Below the pieces are notes generated by a model. The model was not told where the DNA came from and searched no databases. It saw only the letters and a program-made list of their open reading frames with translations. A DNA stretch of 44,063 nt from Singulisphaera sp. GP187 (GTDB lineage: Bacteria > Planctomycetota > Phycisphaerae > Phycisphaerales > SM1A02), in NCBI GenBank assembly GCA_945862215.1, contig CAMAXY010000018.1:1-44063 (forward strand), in the 5' to 3' direction. Below are positions 1 through 8,446 of the stretch, in pieces (position 1 is the first letter of the stretch; each line of letters begins with the position of its first letter). The translations under genes were made by a program, and so were the position numbers.

Positions 1-740
1 ACGACGCATCCGAGATTTGGATTCGCGCTCATCATGTCTTCGACATTTGCCTTCGCCTTTGCACGATCAAATTGATCCGTCAGCGTATTGAGCACTGTGT
101 ACTTCCCAATCGTCAGTGGCGTATTGGGATTTTCAACTCGCTTGTCATCACGCGTACGATCGAAGACCTCATCCATCACACCTTGTCGGCGGCGGCGAGC
201 ATTGTCTTGTTCCATTCGACCAACAAAAATTGCAATCTCTCCACCATTCGGCAACGCTGTCTTCACCAACTTGCCAGCTAATCTCCCCGCGTCATAATTA
301 TCAAGTCCAATGTATGCAAGCCTTGCACTCGCAGGCGCATCGCTGTCTTGGGTGATAAGCAATGTGTGACCAGCGATCTGATCAAGAATTTCCAACTCGT
401 TTGCCGGATCAATTGGGCTGACAGCAATCCCGTTGATTCCCTGCGCAACCAAATCTTCCATGATTCGCTTTTGATCCGCTATTCCTTCTGCGGGCATATG
501 CACGGTGACCGTCGCGCCACTCTCAACACCAGCTTGCTCTGCACCACGCTGCGCAATCAACCAAAAGTCCGCAACTCCATTTGTGACGAACGCTAATTTC
601 GGATTCACGCACGGCTTTTTTGCGTATTCCTGCACGAATTCGGCCTGTCGCTGCTTTGGCGGGACGGCAGTCTTCGCGCCGCCAGAGGAAGTGATCGTGA
701 TCAAACTCACCGCCAATGTTGCCATCAAAGTTCTTCGCAT
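1..740 (-). CDS. Periplasmic sugar-binding protein of an ABC transporter (3' end outside window)
   Basis: Reading leftward from the ATG at 740 gives an uninterrupted frame to the window edge (about 246 residues). The N-terminus is a short hydrophobic export signal (MRRTLMATLAVSLITITSSG). The sequence LAFVTNGVADFWLIAQRGAE followed by EDLVAQGINGIAVSPIDPAN and later LAYIGLDNYDAGRLAGKLV is the pattern of RbsB-type ribose/galactose-binding proteins (Peripla_BP_4), including the N-terminal Rossmann-like half and hinge. A GGAGA ribosome site lies 5-6 bases upstream of the start. It follows the dehydrogenase at 752-1525 by 11 bases, so the two are probably co-transcribed. The permease and ATPase are not visible and may lie beyond the left edge. 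The ligand is not deducible. Confidence 0.85.
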   Translation of the reverse strand, partial: MRRTLMATLAVSLITITSSGGAKTAVPPKQRQAEFVQEYAKKPCVNPKLAFVTNGVADFWLIAQRGAEQAGVESGATVTVHMPAEGIADQKRIMEDLVAQGINGIAVSPIDPANELEILDQIAGHTLLITQDSDAPASARLAYIGLDNYDAGRLAGKLVKTALPNGGEIAIFVGRMEQDNARRRRQGVMDEVFDRTRDDKRVENPNTPLTIGKYTVLNTLTDQFDRAKAKANVEDMMSANPNLGCV

Positions 741-751
741 AATTATCTCCT

Positions 752-1525
752 CTAATAAACCGTTGTTCCGCCGTTGACGTGAATCGATTGCCCAGTGATA
801 AATCGCGCCGCCTCACTCGCCAGAAAAACAACTGCGCCGCCAACATCACTTGGAGTTCCAAAGTTGCCCATAGGGATCAGAGTTTCGTATCCATCCTTGT
901 CACTCTGCGCATCATTTGCATGACGCTCAACTGGAATCCAACCCGGAGCGACTGCGTTGACGGTGATATTCCACGGCGCAAGTTCCATCGCCATACTTCG
1001 AGTCCATCCAATTTGCGCACCCTTGGCAGCGACATAGGGGCTGAAATTTCCAACACCACGATGAAAAACTTCGCTTGTGATATTGATGATGTGACCATGG
1101 CGTTGCTCTTTCATATGAGCAAGCGTCGCACGCGTCAGTAAGAATGGACTCTTGACGAAGAAGTCGAGCATCGATTGGTGAAACGCCCAGTCATATTCCT
1201 CGATCGGCTTATGCGGCTGATCCGGAGTTGCATTGATCACGAGTGTGTCGATTGACCCAAGCTTCGTCACAATCTCGCCGCACATTCGGTTCACATCAGT
1301 TTCGTCAATCACATTTCCGCGGAACATTTCTCCGGCATAGCCAGCAGCCTTGAACTGGGCGAGAGTTTCGTTTGCCGTTGTGGAGTCATTCCAATAATTC
1401 AACGCGACCTTTGCACCTGCGTCTCCAAGGGCGAATGCGATCGCCTTCCCAAGCCCCCGACTGCTGCCTGTGACCAATACCACTTGTCCTTCGAGATGAA
1501 ATTTAGGGATATTTTTGGAATGCAT
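752..1525 (-). CDS. Short-chain dehydrogenase/reductase (SDR)
   Basis: A 257-residue classical SDR with the NAD(P)-binding TGSSRGLG motif near residue 19, an active-site Ser in INITSEVF, the catalytic YVAAK pair, and the usual C-terminal ending ITGQSIHVNGGTTVY. This is the normal length for the family. I prefer the ATG at 1525; an in-frame ATG at 1576 would add 17 residues that do not look like SDR sequence. It sits immediately upstream of the sugar-binding protein gene, which suggests oxidation or reduction of a sugar or sugar acid, but this is inference from context. The usual NNAG motif is altered to INATPD. Confidence 0.85.
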   Translation of the reverse strand: MHSKNIPKFHLEGQVVLVTGSSRGLGKAIAFALGDAGAKVALNYWNDSTTANETLAQFKAAGYAGEMFRGNVIDETDVNRMCGEIVTKLGSIDTLVINATPDQPHKPIEEYDWAFHQSMLDFFVKSPFLLTRATLAHMKEQRHGHIINITSEVFHRGVGNFSPYVAAKGAQIGWTRSMAMELAPWNITVNAVAPGWIPVERHANDAQSDKDGYETLIPMGNFGTPSDVGGAVVFLASEAARFITGQSIHVNGGTTVY

Positions 1526-1677
1526 GGCGGAAATTTTATGGCCGAGAAACCAACAGTTGCTGAGGCTACATCCCATCAGTTGATTTGGTTCTGAACACTT
1601 CCACGACTACGGCTTCGCTTCTGCGACTCACTTCGATAAGATCACATTCGAACATTTACTTCAAAGAAAGGTTTCTC

Positions 1678-2079
1678 ATGTCTGACTCAACAGCAACACC
1701 GTCAAATCCTGATAACGCTCGCCTCGAAAAACTCGAACGCACAGTCCGACGACTGCGCCGCTGGCTCTGGGTGGCACTGATCATCGGTATTGCATTCTTC
1801 TCATTCGCCATAGGTCGGATTTCTGGTTCAAAGTCGCAAATGAACCGTGGCCAGGGCATGCCTGGAAACCAAATGCCTAGCAACCAAATGCAAGGCAACC
1901 AAATGCAAGGCCCTAACTTCAATATGCAAGGACCTCCTCCCCAACAAATGCAACGTGGCGGCCCGCAGGGTGACGGAAAGGGTTCAGCAGAATTGAAAGG
2001 CAAAGGCAAGGGCAATGACAGGAACAGCGGTAAGGGCAAAGACGGCGGCAAGGGCAAAGACAAAGACGACAACGACTGA
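1678..2079 (+). CDS. Small membrane-anchored low-complexity protein
   Basis: A 133-residue protein of unknown function. Residues 1-30 are charged and helical (RLEKLERTVRRLRRWLW), followed by one membrane helix (VALIIGIAFFSFAIG). After this the sequence is low complexity: a Gln/Asn/Met repeat (NQMPSNQMQGNQMQG), a Gly/Pro/Gln stretch, and a tail almost entirely of Lys, Gly and Asp (GKGKDGGKGKDKDDND). The ATG at 1678 is chosen because AAAGAAAGG lies just before it; an earlier in-frame ATG at 1585 lacks such a site. The likely topology is a short cytoplasmic helix and a long disordered extracytoplasmic or periplasmic tail, but this is inferred only from composition. Confidence 0.65.
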   Translation: MSDSTATPSNPDNARLEKLERTVRRLRRWLWVALIIGIAFFSFAIGRISGSKSQMNRGQGMPGNQMPSNQMQGNQMQGPNFNMQGPPPQQMQRGGPQGDGKGSAELKGKGKGNDRNSGKGKDGGKGKDKDDND

Positions 2080-2164
2080 ATTTTTGCTCTGAATTTTTTC
2101 TTTATTACTTCAAAATCTATTTGACCTGACTTGCATCCGAAGATTCTCGGGGCATAATTCATCC

Positions 2165-2923
2165 ATGCTCGCTCGTTGTTCTGCAAGCTCTCGCTTAGCT
2201 GGCTGCTTGGTCGGTTTCATCACCCTGCCAGTCGCAGCTGACATGATGCAAATTTCTGTATCTCGAGACACCACGCTCTATGAAAGCGCCACAGGCGCGC
2301 TGGGAAATGGCTCGGGGCAATATTTCTTTGCAGGGACAACGAACCAACCGCAACTTCGTCGGGCGCTCATTGCCTTCGAAGCCACTTCAATACTCCCTGA
2401 GAATGCGCTCATTCAAAGCGTGACGCTTCGCTTGCATGTCGCATCGACAAGTACGCAGACCAACATTTTTTCTCTCTATCGCATGACTTCCAATTGGACC
2501 GAAGGTGCGAGCGATGCAACAGGCACCGAAGGCAGTGGCGCTACGGCGTTGACTGGTGACGCGACGTGGCTGCACTCGTCACTTCCAGGTGCGCTTTGGA
2601 ACACTGCGGGCGGAGATTTCAATTCTGTCGCAAGCGCGATGCTTTCGGTCGGTGATCTCGGTTTTTATTCTTGGACATCCGCACAAATGACCGCAGATTT
2701 TCGTGCGTGGGTGGCGAATCCGCAGAGTTCATTTGGTTGGATGCTTCGCGGTGACGAATCCGCGGCTGGAACAACGCGCAGATTTGATTCGAGCGAATCA
2801 TTCGACAGCATATTTGCCCCGACACTTGTCATCGAATACTCGATCGTTCCCGCACCAGGTTCGCTTGCACTACTTTCGATTTCATCTGCGCTTGCACTGG
2901 GAAAGCGTCGTCGCCGAGCATAA
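2165..2923 (+). CDS. Exported DNRLRE-like protein with PEP-CTERM-type sorting tail
   Basis: A 252-residue secreted protein. A signal peptide (AGCLVGFITLPVAA) precedes a beta-rich domain resembling the DNRLRE/CBM96-type domain: an early DTTLYESATGALGNGSG, then RRALIAFEATSILPENALI, VTLRLHVASTSTQT, MTSNWTEGASDATG and a late GWMLRGDE. The C-terminus is a sorting signal: VPAPG, a hydrophobic helix (SLALLSISSALALG) and KRRRRA, which directs processing by exosortase/archaeosortase-like enzymes in related bacteria. Proteins of this type are usually surface or extracellular-matrix components. No operon partner is evident; the next gene is convergent. Confidence 0.75.
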   Translation: MLARCSASSRLAGCLVGFITLPVAADMMQISVSRDTTLYESATGALGNGSGQYFFAGTTNQPQLRRALIAFEATSILPENALIQSVTLRLHVASTSTQTNIFSLYRMTSNWTEGASDATGTEGSGATALTGDATWLHSSLPGALWNTAGGDFNSVASAMLSVGDLGFYSWTSAQMTADFRAWVANPQSSFGWMLRGDESAAGTTRRFDSSESFDSIFAPTLVIEYSIVPAPGSLALLSISSALALGKRRRRA

Positions 2924-2941
2924 AGCAACTCGCTGCGCGTC

Positions 2942-4171
2942 TCAGTTTCCGCTCGTCCCCCAACTTCCGAGCAGTGCTGCAAGATCCGCTCCATTGACAA
3001 CTCCATCGCCGTTTATGTCTCGGGAACCAAGAGCAGGAGTGCAAGTAAACTTGATATCTCCAGTTGTCGCGGGTCCACTGAGTCTTGTCAGCCTGACAAG
3101 GTATTGGCGCCCAATTTCAGCAGTAAAAGTGACAAGGGAAGCATTTTCTGTACCGCACTGATCATTGCATGCAATGGAAGGGCTTGCTGCAGCCGCGCAC
3201 AAATCCGGGTTACAAGCATTTATTTCAAAGACTTCAATGCCAGAATCAGTAAGGGTCAAACCACAAGTTGACACTTCTGCAGGACCTGCGCAATTCGCAG
3301 TCCAAAGAAAGAAAAATTGGCGGTTTGGATACCACGCTGGAGCGCAAGGTAAGGCGATCGTTCCCGGCATCGCTGGTGCAAATCCAAAGTCGAATGCTTT
3401 TTGAACGAGTGACCCATTTGCTCTCGCAGGGAAACCGCAAGAACTTGCTGGTATCGGATACATACCATCGACAGGAATGCTGTACTCACCAGTCTCGGCG
3501 GTCGCTGGATCGGTCCAACTCGTCAAGTGGTAAGGCGCATCATTTGTTGGAATGCGATACATTCCAAATCCAGTTGTATTTAGAAACATAGTCTTCGTCG
3601 AACCAGTTGTTCCACAATCTGAATTCAATCCAATTGGCAGATTGTTTAAACCAGAAACCGCAACATAATATTCAGTGTCTGCAGCCATCAAACTTCCAAG
3701 AGTTGCAGGAGGACCGCCAGTGGGGTTGTTCACAAGGACTGATCCATCGAGAATTGGCCACGGACTTGAATCCGAAGCTTTTACAACGGTTGCAATTGGG
3801 AATCCAAGCGTCACATAAAAAGTTGTGAGGGTGCCGCAATTTACAACAGTCTTCTTGAAAATCGTAAGTCGAGCATTCCAAGCAGGTGCGCCTCCTGTTC
3901 CCATGTTCATGTCACATAAGAACAAGCTGGGATTCGATCCCGTTTTGACCAGATATATATCCACGAGATCTGGCGTGCCAACCAGCGCAGTCGCCGATGT
4001 CCCACCACGCACTCTTGTGACGGCAGTGTTTGTGCTCCCACTAACCGTCTGAGAAGTTGTAGGAGTCGACCCCGCATCTTTCGCGCCTTCATCCCAATCG
4101 GGACCTGCAAATGCAGAACCCGCGATATACGCCAGAAGGACTGTCGACATTGAGTATGTGACTTTATTCAT
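2942..4171 (-). CDS. Secreted protein with C-terminal dockerin-like EF-hand repeat
   Basis: A 409-residue exported protein. The ATG at 4171 is preceded by GGAG at good spacing and opens a signal peptide ending SAFA before GPDWDEGAKDAGSTP. The body is beta-rich and unassigned; it contains scattered cysteines. The C-terminus is a single dockerin type I-like calcium loop (RDINGDGVVNGADLAALLGS followed by WGTSGN). It is a tandem paralogue of the gene at 4322-5749, sharing the signal junction, the VDIYLVKTG/VDMYLIKTG region and the tail. No enzymatic motif is visible. A surface or matrix role is plausible but unproven. Confidence 0.7.
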   Translation of the reverse strand: MNKVTYSMSTVLLAYIAGSAFAGPDWDEGAKDAGSTPTTSQTVSGSTNTAVTRVRGGTSATALVGTPDLVDIYLVKTGSNPSLFLCDMNMGTGGAPAWNARLTIFKKTVVNCGTLTTFYVTLGFPIATVVKASDSSPWPILDGSVLVNNPTGGPPATLGSLMAADTEYYVAVSGLNNLPIGLNSDCGTTGSTKTMFLNTTGFGMYRIPTNDAPYHLTSWTDPATAETGEYSIPVDGMYPIPASSCGFPARANGSLVQKAFDFGFAPAMPGTIALPCAPAWYPNRQFFFLWTANCAGPAEVSTCGLTLTDSGIEVFEINACNPDLCAAAASPSIACNDQCGTENASLVTFTAEIGRQYLVRLTRLSGPATTGDIKFTCTPALGSRDINGDGVVNGADLAALLGSWGTSGN

Positions 4172-4321
4172 TGATATAACTCCGAAAAATTTCAACAACT
4201 TGAACAACGATTCATACAGAAAACCAATACTTCACCATTTACTGTAAATCGTAAATGCCAAAATACAAATGAAAGACAGAAAATCTACAAGAATTTCAAA
4301 TTGGAAAAGTGTCTTTTATTC

Positions 4322-5749
4322 TCAAAATCCAGAGGTTCCCCACTGTCCAAGCAGAATTGAGAGATCCAAGCCATTGACTTGACCATCGTTGTTGATGTCA
4401 CCCGAAAATTGAGTTGTTCCTCCACATGAAGGGCAATTACCCAAAGCCCTATTAGCGCAAGTTTGATCCCATTCAGTCGTGCAACAAAAAGGATCGACCT
4501 CGCAGACTGATGCGCAACATGATGAATTCGAACAGCATGTTTGCCCCCAATTCGGGGAGCAGCAGTTCGAATTCCCATTTATACAGCTGAACGATATCGA
4601 TCCCAATGACCATCCAGTCGATGAGCCATCTCCGAGCGCCATCAAACGCACCAAATATTTGCGGCCAGCCTCAGCAGTAAAGGTGACTTTTGAACCACTG
4701 TAGATACTGCTTGAACAGTTGTCATTGCAACTGAGTGAGCAACCGCCTGCTGCAGAACATGCGTCGTCTGAACAAACATCCAACGGGAAAACTTGAATAG
4801 CACAATCAAACCCACTTGCAGAGCCACAAGTAGATATGGTGGCCTGTCCAGAACATAGCGCATTCCAATCGAAATAAAGTTCCCTCGAGACAATCTTTTC
4901 TCCCGCACAACTAATTTTTTTACCAAGACTGTAGATATCTGCTGCAAATTTCATGTCGAAATTCGATGATGCTGGTTGCCCACTGATCGGATATGCCGCC
5001 CCACAAGAACTCGCCGGCACTGCATAAATGGAAATGGCGGGCATTAAATATGCGCCTGCGAATGATGTCCCCGAAGCACCAGGAACAATTTTCCATTCGC
5101 CAAGCCTTGCTATGGTGGGGTAGGTGGGGCTGGCAGCCGGATAGATTCCAGGAGTGTTTGCGCTTGTCAGACTCAAAAATAATTCCTTATCTGAACTAGT
5201 TGCGACGCACACCAAACTATTAGTATCACCATAAGCAGAAAAATTAGCTCCACTGACTGCAAGGAAATACTCTGTATTGGCCTGTAGCAAACTTGAAAGG
5301 GTTGCGCCAGAAGTTGATCCAGCAAGCACAGTACCTCCCTTGAATTTTGGAAACGGTTCCGAGTTGGAGAATTTCACAACAGTTGCAATTGGTCGCGCAA
5401 CTACGCTTGTAAATCCATCACAAGAAACTGACACTTTTTTGAAAAGACTAAGTCGTGCATTCCAAGGTGCACCGTCGAACTGCAATTCAACATAAAAATT
5501 GTTTAGAGAATCCGTATTGCCCGTCTTGATCAAATACATATCAACTAAATCTGAAACGCCAACGAGTGCGACAGATGTTGTTCCACGAATTTTCGTGATC
5601 ATTGTTGACACCGGTGCACTCACTGGCTGAGAAGTTGAGGGGGTGGACCCAGCATCCTTCGCGCCTTCATCCCAATCGGGACCTGCGAATGCGGAACCCG
5701 CGAGCGAGCAAACAAGAATTAGGATGAGGGTTTTAGAAATTTTTACCAT
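4322..5749 (-). CDS. Secreted Cys-rich protein with C-terminal dockerin-like repeat (paralogue of preceding gene)
   Basis: A 475-residue exported protein with signal peptide MVKISKTLILILVCSLAGSA and the same mature start GPDWDEGAKDAGSTP as its neighbour at 2942-4171. It differs by a cysteine-rich insert near the C-terminus containing CCSPNWGQTCC, CCASVCEVDPFCC and WDQTCANRA, a module often seen in Phycisphaerae secreted proteins, followed by a dockerin-like loop (GDINNDGQVNGLDLSILLGQ then WGTSGF). The two genes arose by tandem duplication: about 55 bases around the signal-peptide junction are almost identical at nucleotide level (near 4080-4130 and 5650-5700). Function is unknown. Confidence 0.7.
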   Translation of the reverse strand: MVKISKTLILILVCSLAGSAFAGPDWDEGAKDAGSTPSTSQPVSAPVSTMITKIRGTTSVALVGVSDLVDMYLIKTGNTDSLNNFYVELQFDGAPWNARLSLFKKVSVSCDGFTSVVARPIATVVKFSNSEPFPKFKGGTVLAGSTSGATLSSLLQANTEYFLAVSGANFSAYGDTNSLVCVATSSDKELFLSLTSANTPGIYPAASPTYPTIARLGEWKIVPGASGTSFAGAYLMPAISIYAVPASSCGAAYPISGQPASSNFDMKFAADIYSLGKKISCAGEKIVSRELYFDWNALCSGQATISTCGSASGFDCAIQVFPLDVCSDDACSAAGGCSLSCNDNCSSSIYSGSKVTFTAEAGRKYLVRLMALGDGSSTGWSLGSISFSCINGNSNCCSPNWGQTCCSNSSCCASVCEVDPFCCTTEWDQTCANRALGNCPSCGGTTQFSGDINNDGQVNGLDLSILLGQWGTSGF

Positions 5750-5908
5750 ATGAAATCTTTTGTAAAAAACAAGATGTATTCAATGTAATGCAAGTTTTAC
5801 ATAAAGCAAAATAATTTTTAATGAAATTAGATGCAATGCCTTCTTCACAAACACCGATACGAAGTAAATCAAGATCATTTTAAGCCAAAAACGCTAGACT
5901 GCTGATGG

Positions 5909-8395
5909 ATGCCGCCAAACGACGACGAAAAAACGCTGTTGCCTGAAGACGATCCGCGCAAAAATCGTGCGATGGATGTCACCTCGGATTCCACCGCGCA
6001 AGAAAATGTGCATCCGACCCCTGAGTCCACAGGATTTGGCGTGGATTCTCGATCGTGGGGTGGGACAGCCTTTGATGGCGCATCGGCTCCAAAGATTGGT
6101 CAGTCAGGCGCTCGATACAAGACTCTTTCCAAACTCGGCGAAGGTGGATTTGGCATCGTCTATCTCGCAGACCAAATCGAACCTGTCCGCCGAAAAGTTG
6201 CGCTGAAGGTGATGAAGATGGCATTCGCTTCGCCTTCGACATTGGCAAGGTTTGAAGCGGAAAAGCAAGCGCTTGCGATCATGGATCATCCGGGCCTCGC
6301 AAAGGTTTTCGATGCAGGCACGACGCCCGAAGGTCAACCATACTTTGTAATGGAATATGCGCCGGGTGAACCACTCGCTGCTTTTTGCGATCATCGTCGT
6401 ATCGACATTCGAGGACGCATCACTCTTTTGGCGCAAATTTGTGACGCAATTCAGCACGCCCACATGAAGGGAGTTGTTCATCGCGATCTGAAACCTGGAA
6501 ATATTTTGGTCGGCGAAACTGACGACGGATTTCGCGCGAAAGTGATTGACTTCGGAATCGCAAAGGCAATATCAGCTGGTGTCGTGGACAATGTTCTCGA
6601 AACGCAGTTCGGCCAATTTGTTGGAACGCCTGTCTATATGAGTCCAGAACAAGCGGAGGGTGGATCGGTTGATATCGACACACGCAGCGATATTTATTCC
6701 ATCGGCGTCATCTTGTACGAACTGCTTGCCAGTTCGACTCCTATCGAATCCGAAACACTTCGAAGATCAGGCATTGCTCACTTGCACCGAACCATCATGG
6801 AGACAGAACCTCTGCGACCAAGTGCGCGGTTGGCGAAGTCATCCATAGAAGAACGCAAATCCATCACAAATGCACGAAGTATCGAGTTTGGCCCTCTTGA
6901 AAAATTGCTCAAGCGCGATCTGGATTGGATCACTATGCGTTGCCTCGAAAAAGATCGCACGCGCCGATACGAGAGTGCGAGCGGACTTGCCGCCGATTTG
7001 CGTCGATATCTCGATGGAGAAGCTGTCTTGGCTGGTCCACCTGGAACGCGATACCGCATGGAAAAATTCGTGCGTCGCAACCGCGTTGCAGTCGCGGCTG
7101 GGTGTATCGCTGTGGTTGGATTGATCACATTCGCTGTCGTGATGGGCTTTCTTTGGTCCAAGGCAGAGAAACAACAGCAGCGCGCAGAACAGACCCTTGC
7201 TGTGTTTCTCACATCACTCAAATCTTCCAATGTTTCTGGTTCACAAGCGGGCAGTTCGGTCACCGTCCAAGACTTTTTAAAACTCGTTGAGAAAGAAGCC
7301 GTCGAAAAGCTTCAGAGCCAGCAGGACATTGCAAACGATGTTCGAGAAACGATCGGTCCAGTCTTTACTTCTCTGGCTGATTATGAGTCTGCGGCTCGAA
7401 CAATGTTGGCCTCCGTGCAATATCGGCGCAACGCTGCCTTGAATGGAGGCGTCACGGAAAATATTGCGCTTGGGAATTCGCTTCATGAGTACGGCCGCGC
7501 GCTCTACTGGCTTGGCGGGACGCGCCTTCCAGAATCACGCCTCGCATATGAAGAGGCATTGAAACTGCGAAAACAATACTTGCCACCATCCGATCCGTTG
7601 ACTGCAAAAACCATGATGCACCTCAGCATGGTCTATTGCGACTTGAAAGAATTGGAACTCAGCGATCAGTTAGGCAATGAATCAATCGCTTTGACGCGAA
7701 AGTTTGATTCAGAAAATGGCGAAGAACTCTCGAGAACGCTTTTCTCCAGAGCGACCACATTATGCAAGGCTGGGCGATTCGACGAAGCAAAGGTTTACGC
7801 AGATGAATCAATTCAGGTACTGATCAAAAAAAATGGTGGCAAAGATTGGCGACTCGGACGCAATCTTTCATTACTCGCAGAGATCGAAAGTGCGCGCAAT
7901 CGGTTGGATCTCTCTTTGATTCACCAACGCAATGCATTGGAGTTGATCACTCCTCGATTTGGGCTCAATCATCCAACAGTGACTCTGGCTCAACAAAAAT
8001 TGGCGGAGACTCTTTATTTATTTGCGACAGAGCCACAGAGCCCAAATGCCACGACGCCTGCCAATGTTGCGGACATGCTTGATTCGGCGATCAAATTTGC
8101 ACAATTCGCAGTTGATGGACGAAGGCACGAAGGCAATTTCCCACGCAATCTCGGGGTTTCACTTGCGTTGCTCTCCAAACTGAATAGATTGAAAGGCGAC
8201 ATCGATACGTCAATCATTCTCGAATCTCAGATTATTGCGATTCTTCGTGAGCGTGCGCCTCAAGCTGCTGAAGATATTGCGAATGCTCAAATTCGACTCG
8301 CTGAATTGCAAGCGATGCAAGCTGCACAGAAAATCCCCGCGCCTGCGCTTGCCCCTGCCCCTGTGCCCGCCCCCGCGCCTGCAAAGACTCCCTGA
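5909..8395 (+). CDS. Membrane Ser/Thr protein kinase with C-terminal TPR region
   Basis: An 828-residue Hanks-type kinase. Visible landmarks: glycine loop LGEGGFGIVY (76-85), ATP-site Lys100 in VALKVMK, catalytic Asp193 in HRDLKPGN, DFG at 214-216, and the activation-segment end VGTPVYMSPEQAEG. One membrane helix follows (VAVAAGCIAVVGLITFAVVM, near 385-410). The C-terminal half is helical and TPR-like (for example ESRLAYEEALKLRKQYLPPS), ending in a Pro/Ala run. Planctomycetes encode many kinases of this architecture; the TPR half probably recruits partners, here on the far side of the membrane. It is not obviously in an operon; the DUF1592 gene begins 51 bases later. Confidence 0.93.
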   Translation: MPPNDDEKTLLPEDDPRKNRAMDVTSDSTAQENVHPTPESTGFGVDSRSWGGTAFDGASAPKIGQSGARYKTLSKLGEGGFGIVYLADQIEPVRRKVALKVMKMAFASPSTLARFEAEKQALAIMDHPGLAKVFDAGTTPEGQPYFVMEYAPGEPLAAFCDHRRIDIRGRITLLAQICDAIQHAHMKGVVHRDLKPGNILVGETDDGFRAKVIDFGIAKAISAGVVDNVLETQFGQFVGTPVYMSPEQAEGGSVDIDTRSDIYSIGVILYELLASSTPIESETLRRSGIAHLHRTIMETEPLRPSARLAKSSIEERKSITNARSIEFGPLEKLLKRDLDWITMRCLEKDRTRRYESASGLAADLRRYLDGEAVLAGPPGTRYRMEKFVRRNRVAVAAGCIAVVGLITFAVVMGFLWSKAEKQQQRAEQTLAVFLTSLKSSNVSGSQAGSSVTVQDFLKLVEKEAVEKLQSQQDIANDVRETIGPVFTSLADYESAARTMLASVQYRRNAALNGGVTENIALGNSLHEYGRALYWLGGTRLPESRLAYEEALKLRKQYLPPSDPLTAKTMMHLSMVYCDLKELELSDQLGNESIALTRKFDSENGEELSRTLFSRATTLCKAGRFDEAKVYADESIQVLIKKNGGKDWRLGRNLSLLAEIESARNRLDLSLIHQRNALELITPRFGLNHPTVTLAQQKLAETLYLFATEPQSPNATTPANVADMLDSAIKFAQFAVDGRRHEGNFPRNLGVSLALLSKLNRLKGDIDTSIILESQIIAILRERAPQAAEDIANAQIRLAELQAMQAAQKIPAPALAPAPVPAPAPAKTP

Positions 8396-8446
8396 GAATT
8401 TTTATCTAGATGGAAATTCTTACTCTGCTTGGGATACGCTTGAACC

